Assembly (NCBI GenBank): GCA_027031025.1
Contig: JALVEJ010000048.1
Location: 1-15,765, forward strand
Reading direction: 5' to 3'
Length of the DNA stretch: 15,765 bases
DNA from: Flavobacteriales bacterium
GTDB lineage: Bacteria; Bacteroidota; Bacteroidia; Flavobacteriales; Flavobacteriaceae
Positions 12,642-15,765 of this stretch are shown here, one piece after another. The notes beneath the pieces were generated by a model, which was given only the letters and a program-made list of their open reading frames with translations, was not told the origin of the DNA and did not search any database. Made by a program: the position numbers and the translations under genes. The first letter of the stretch is position 1; each line of letters starts with the position of its first letter.

Positions 12642-12866
12642 CTAAATCTCCCCTGTTTCTGTTTTCATGCACTTTCTATACGTTTCTTTAAACACTTCAA
12701 TTTTTTCTTTTTCATTTTCTGCAGTTGCTTCTGCTTTTACAGAAGCGAGTTCTTTGCAAAGCTCAAATCGTGTCTTCGGGAAAGTATCTTTTGTATAGGT
12801 ATGAACCTCAAAAGTCTGTGCCTGGGCGGCAATTGCCAGCCCAAGCAGAAATGAAAGTGTTTTCAT
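12642..12866 (-). CDS. Small secreted protein, 74 aa
   Basis: The N terminus MKTLSFLLGLAIAAQAQTFE is a signal peptide with likely cleavage after AQA (about residue 16). The mature 58 residues are helical and charged, with two cysteines (ELCKEL, RKCMKT) that could form a periplasmic disulphide. The ATG is 1 base after the endolysin stop, with AGAGGT upstream. No family is recognised. Place in the lysis cassette, next to the peptidase, might suggest an accessory or inhibitor, but that is a guess. Confidence 0.65.
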   Translation of the reverse strand: MKTLSFLLGLAIAAQAQTFEVHTYTKDTFPKTRFELCKELASVKAEATAENEKEKIEVFKETYRKCMKTETGEI

Positions 12867-12867
12867 A

Positions 12868-13338
12868 TCATCTACCTCTCATTTTTTTCCATGTAGCACT
12901 GTCCTGGAAATGTGGCATTTCACGGAACCTTTTCCATTCGCCCGCCCATTCGAGTTCGAGTTTTTTTGCTATCTCACCAAGTTTTCTGTATGTTTCAGTA
13001 GCATTCCAGGCGGGTTTCCCTCCCTGGAGGGGCACCAAATCTACCGCTACAGAGTATTGATGAGCGGACTGCCAGGGTTTGGCATTTGTAACCACTCTTT
13101 TAGCCTCGGATGGTGAAAGTGTCCATAGACCAAGTTTTTTTCTTTTCTCGTTGAGTTCTTCAAGTGTAATGCCAAACTTTTCCAATCTTCCCTGCATATA
13201 CAAGACCTGTTGTTCTTCTTCGGAACGGTATGTGCAGTATACAAGGACGTCTATACCTTCAGATTTTGCTTTTTTCAAAAACTCTGTGAACTTTTTTCTT
13301 GATTCAGGATGTAAGTCTTCAATTTTCCTTGATGCCAT
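12868..13338 (-). CDS. Endolysin, M15 family peptidase (L-alanyl-D-glutamate type)
   Basis: A 156-residue zinc peptidase of the M15/VanY group that cuts the peptide stem of peptidoglycan. The motif SAHQYSVAVD (91-100) gives His93 and Asp100 as zinc ligands, and MPHFQ (141-145) gives His143; a Trp/Glu-rich AGEWKRFRE precedes it, where the catalytic acid is expected. The front holds YCTYRSEEEQQVLYMQGR (about 34-51), also a family hallmark. There is no signal peptide, so it needs a holin, present downstream. The glycine of the usual SxHxxGxAxD motif is Ser here. The ATG has GAGGAG upstream. Confidence 0.9.
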   Translation of the reverse strand: MASRKIEDLHPESRKKFTEFLKKAKSEGIDVLVYCTYRSEEEQQVLYMQGRLEKFGITLEELNEKRKKLGLWTLSPSEAKRVVTNAKPWQSAHQYSVAVDLVPLQGGKPAWNATETYRKLGEIAKKLELEWAGEWKRFREMPHFQDSATWKKMRGR

Positions 13339-13343
13339 GGTTG

Positions 13344-13847
13344 CTACTCCTCAGAAGGTAATGGTGATTGCTGAATAGACTGCTGATATATCTGCTGTTC
13401 AATGTTTTTCATATCAACTGCAAGTAGTTCCTGGATATCTGTAAATGCTGAAAGGTCGTTGTCTATGTATGACCAGATCAGATTATCGTATGTTTGATAC
13501 CAAGACAGTAATGCCTGTGCTTCCGCATCGTTTAGATTTGCATAAAACTGAACATCTGCAAGTCCGTTGTAGCTGTATTGGTCAAGGATATCATTCAACC
13601 TTTGTTTTTCAAGCCGCAACAATTCTTTTTGTTTTTGAGCTTTCAACTCATTGAGTGATGGTGGAGGTGGCTCATATACTACAACAACTTTCTCATCAAA
13701 GTCCCATTTTCTTTTGCCTTGATTGTTTACAAACTCAAGCCACTGCTGTTCTGTGATTTGTATTGCTTCCTTTGGGATATCTGTGTGAATTTGATCATCA
13801 TAGAAAGCTTTCGGAAAACCTTGTTCATCAAATATCGCGTATTTCAT
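13344..13847 (-). CDS. Tail-fibre assembly-like protein
   Basis: A 167-residue protein directly after the tail fibre gene, where tail-fibre assembly chaperones sit. It begins MKYAIFDEQGFPKAFYDDQI, has an ITEQQWLEFVNNQGKRKWDF segment (31-50) and a PPPPS linker, then a long helical domain with LNELKAQKQKELLRLEKQRL. This head, linker and helical tail is common in phage tail-fibre assembly and DUF4376-type proteins. Its function, aiding fibre folding or attachment, is inferred from place and layout. It ends 5 bases before the endolysin start. Confidence 0.65.
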   Translation of the reverse strand: MKYAIFDEQGFPKAFYDDQIHTDIPKEAIQITEQQWLEFVNNQGKRKWDFDEKVVVVYEPPPPSLNELKAQKQKELLRLEKQRLNDILDQYSYNGLADVQFYANLNDAEAQALLSWYQTYDNLIWSYIDNDLSAFTDIQELLAVDMKNIEQQIYQQSIQQSPLPSEE

Positions 13848-13857
13848 TTGTTCCTCC

Positions 13858-15102
13858 TTAATAGCCTATTGCTAAAAACCACAAAATAGGTTGTCCATCT
13901 ATATCATCATCTCTATCAATTGTGAAAGAACTTGTAGAAAAAGATGTTATAGAAAATGGATTTCCGATACCAGCTGCTCCAAGATCTGAACCGTTAAGAT
14001 TCTTAACTTGAACCGTTAGAGCAAGAACTGCATTTGGAAACGTTATGGGGAAATTAAATGTTTCCTCTGTATCAGATGTTGAAGTGATAGTTCCCCATTG
14101 AATTATCAACCCTGACGGAAGCTTTTGATAACCATTTGTTCCAAAGTTTTTTTCTGCTCCCCAGTCTGTCCAGACTTTGTACTGATTAGTCCCATCTGGA
14201 CTATATTGAAAATCACTGCTTTTTAGAACGAATTTTTCTCCATATGTATCAATAGTGCCCGCTACTTCAGATGCATCCATGCCAAGATAAAGTAGCATTG
14301 AGCCGTCATTATTTTTAATACGAATGCAAGGTCTATTGTTTGATACATCAGAGTAATAGTCTCCAGTTGGCTGAATAGCAAGACTATCTACATTTTTGAC
14401 AATTGTTAATCTTCCAGTTATAGTATCGTCAACATCACTTCTAACAAATTGGGATGCATTAAGTCCATCGAGTTTGTCAGCATCAAGCCCAGAGCCTGAC
14501 CCATCTAAATCTAAAATTTTTCCGAGCGAATTTATATTGCTTAAATCAATAGTTGCTTTATTATTCTGCAAATCTGTTATCGCATTTCTCATATCATTAT
14601 GAGCTGTTGCATCCGTGTTGTGATTATTTATCTCATCATCTACATATTTGCGAGAAGCTAAAACTATAGCAGGATCTATTTTCAGCTGAACGCTGTCAAC
14701 ATTCTCAACTTCCATAATAAAGCGTATATACATATCATTTCCAGCACCCTGGCTTAAAACGGGCTTGTATGTTTCAGGATAGTTTCCAATAGCAATCAGT
14801 TTATTTTGATCATCAAATATCCCAACCTCTCTGATTGTGAAACCTCCCTGATCTGCAGGAATAATTCCTTCTACGATTATCCAGTTTGGATTGTCAGAGT
14901 CAGTAGTTATTCTGTTTATCTGTGCCCTGTAAACTTCATTTTTGAGAGCTGTTTGAGTTTCGTTCGGTGTGTAATAACTACCGTTTCCATCTCCAACGGC
15001 AAACTCTGTGATATTTACTGCTGTTCCGCTTGCCTGTGCGTTTGCAAGTGCTTGTTTTCCGTATGAAGTTAGTATCGTATAGTAATTCTCATTTGTAGCC
15101 AT
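13858..15102 (-). CDS. Tail fibre (DUF3751 head, gp53-like C terminus)
   Basis: A 414-residue receptor-binding fibre. Residues 1-150 fit the DUF3751 tail-collar domain: YYTILTSYGKQALANAQASG, then ITEFAVGDGNG, and GGFTIREVGIFD. The middle has phage-fibre repeat motifs such as GLDADKLDGLNASQFVRSD and TGRLTI (about 205-235). The C-terminal 100 residues (NGYQKLPSGLIIQWGTIT, FNFPITFPNAVLAL) match the gp53-like C-terminal tip module of tail fibres. The head would fix it to the baseplate via gpI, encoded just upstream; the tip would bind the host surface. No reversible fibre-switching repeats were seen. Confidence 0.88.
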   Translation of the reverse strand: MATNENYYTILTSYGKQALANAQASGTAVNITEFAVGDGNGSYYTPNETQTALKNEVYRAQINRITTDSDNPNWIIVEGIIPADQGGFTIREVGIFDDQNKLIAIGNYPETYKPVLSQGAGNDMYIRFIMEVENVDSVQLKIDPAIVLASRKYVDDEINNHNTDATAHNDMRNAITDLQNNKATIDLSNINSLGKILDLDGSGSGLDADKLDGLNASQFVRSDVDDTITGRLTIVKNVDSLAIQPTGDYYSDVSNNRPCIRIKNNDGSMLLYLGMDASEVAGTIDTYGEKFVLKSSDFQYSPDGTNQYKVWTDWGAEKNFGTNGYQKLPSGLIIQWGTITSTSDTEETFNFPITFPNAVLALTVQVKNLNGSDLGAAGIGNPFSITSFSTSSFTIDRDDDIDGQPILWFLAIGY

Positions 15103-15112
15103 TTATAGCCTC

Positions 15113-15763
15113 CTATGCTGCTTGTGTTACTTGCTGAGGATAAACTGTTGTTGTGTGAACTGCTTGATATCCAATAGCCCTGTAATCTTTGAAAGCTGTT
15201 TGAATTTCTTTAACCTGATATGGATAAACTGTCATGTCGTGTCCTGATAAACAGGCTGTTGCTCTGTTTTGTTTGAAGTCTGAGGTGAGGTAGATGTTCA
15301 AAACTTCAAGTTTAGAACGCAGATTTTTATATTCTTCAATTAGATTTAAAAGTTTGTCGTATGTATCAGATTGTAAACCTTGATATTTTAGATTTATATC
15401 AACTTTGAAATAATATGGATTCCCTCCATACTCAAACCATTCGTTTATTTGTCCTTGTAAATCCAGTAAGTCTAAGATCCTTTTTATTGCCCAGGGGGTT
15501 CCCCTTTTTGCTTTTAACAAAATGTTGTTTTTTATTAGCTCTTCCTTTTGCTTTCTGTCAGTGGCAAGCTCCCACTCTGTTTGTGAAATATCAAACTGCC
15601 AAGCAAGATCCTCAAGCTCACTATTAGATAAACTTTCAAGTTTATAAACAAGTAGATAAGGCACTTTTGCAGATAGTTGCTGGAAAGATTTCCTTTCAAG
15701 CTCTGCAAAAGCTTTTAACCTATTATCTTTTCTTAAGATGTCTGGTAGTAATTTTTCACTCAT
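15113..15763 (-). CDS. Tail protein I (P2 gpI-like baseplate protein)
   Basis: A 216-residue protein opening MSEKLLPDILRKDNRLKAFA, with LESLSNSELEDLAWQFDISQTEW (about 43-65) and KAKRGTPWAIKRILDLL (84-100), the signature of phage tail protein I. The C-terminal part holds the EYGGNPYYFKVDIN strand and a tail ending in VHTTTVYPQQVTQAA. It caps the baseplate wedge and connects fibres. The ATG is 3 bases from the window's right edge, so the ribosome binding site is not visible and a longer start cannot be excluded. It should follow gpJ; gpJ is not upstream here as far as can be seen, but lies at 5601-6683. Confidence 0.85.
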   Translation of the reverse strand: MSEKLLPDILRKDNRLKAFAELERKSFQQLSAKVPYLLVYKLESLSNSELEDLAWQFDISQTEWELATDRKQKEELIKNNILLKAKRGTPWAIKRILDLLDLQGQINEWFEYGGNPYYFKVDINLKYQGLQSDTYDKLLNLIEEYKNLRSKLEVLNIYLTSDFKQNRATACLSGHDMTVYPYQVKEIQTAFKDYRAIGYQAVHTTTVYPQQVTQAA

Positions 15764-15765
15764 AC

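Noticed and set aside
12725..13060. Plus-strand frame over the endolysin region
   Set aside because: Antisense shadow of the endolysin and secreted protein, with no ribosome binding site.
13858..15102. Invertible tail-fibre segment or diversity-generating retroelement target
   Set aside because: No inverted repeats, alternate fibre ends, invertase or reverse transcriptase were seen in the window.

Overview
The window is part of a temperate, contractile-tailed, Mu-like phage or prophage from a low-GC, Gram-negative host. The Mu-like assignment rests on four things: a protein at the left edge that resembles the MuA N-terminal DNA-binding domain; a gp25-gp26-gp27-gp28-like block (membrane coiled coil, small winged-helix-like protein, DUF3486-like small terminase, large terminase) joined by ATGA overlaps; a lysis cassette just upstream of that block; and gpV, gpJ and gpI baseplate proteins with a DUF3751-type tail fibre. 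A two-component spanin implies a host with an outer membrane. AT-rich DNA, heavy AGA/ATA codon use and strong GGAGG ribosome binding sites would fit a thermophile such as Aquificota, but that is only a guess. No tRNA, rRNA, CRISPR array or intact insertion sequence was seen.

Layout. (1) 1-2037, minus strand: a leftward early operon with a Ner/XRE-like regulator, a CII-like regulator, four small unrecognised proteins (three with membrane segments) and the start of a MuA-like transposase. Nearly every junction is a stop/start overlap. (2) 2038-2150: a divergent control region with a good leftward promoter and repeated TACGT boxes. (3) 2151-5598, plus strand: a CI/LexA-type S24 repressor followed by four cargo genes (a DUF4236 protein, a small membrane protein, an unrecognised 337-residue protein and a four-helix membrane protein). 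The cargo is unrelated to virion building, should be expressed in the lysogen, and is the best candidate here for an undescribed defence or exclusion system. (4) 5601-10253, minus strand: packaging and part of the baseplate (gp25-like, gp26-like, small and large terminase, gpV, a 63-residue protein, gpJ). (5) 10254-10462: a non-coding stretch with a perfect 16-bp palindrome, an inverted repeat spanning the GTG start of the gp25-like gene, and repeated TGGGACA motifs. (6) 10463-13338, minus strand: lysis region with a 58-residue zinc ribbon, spanins, a holin candidate, a 376-residue unknown, a small secreted protein and an M15 endolysin. (7) 13344-15763, minus strand: tail-fibre assembly-like protein, tail fibre and gpI.

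How it fits together. The repressor would hold the early promoter silent in the lysogen while its own transcript reads into the cargo genes. On induction the leftward operon would supply regulators and transposase, and later the long minus-strand operons would make the packaging, lysis and tail proteins. Gene order is unusual: the large terminase runs directly into gpV with no portal or head genes between, and gpJ and gpI, normally adjacent, lie at opposite ends of a 10-kb block. The genome is therefore mosaic or rearranged relative to Mu.
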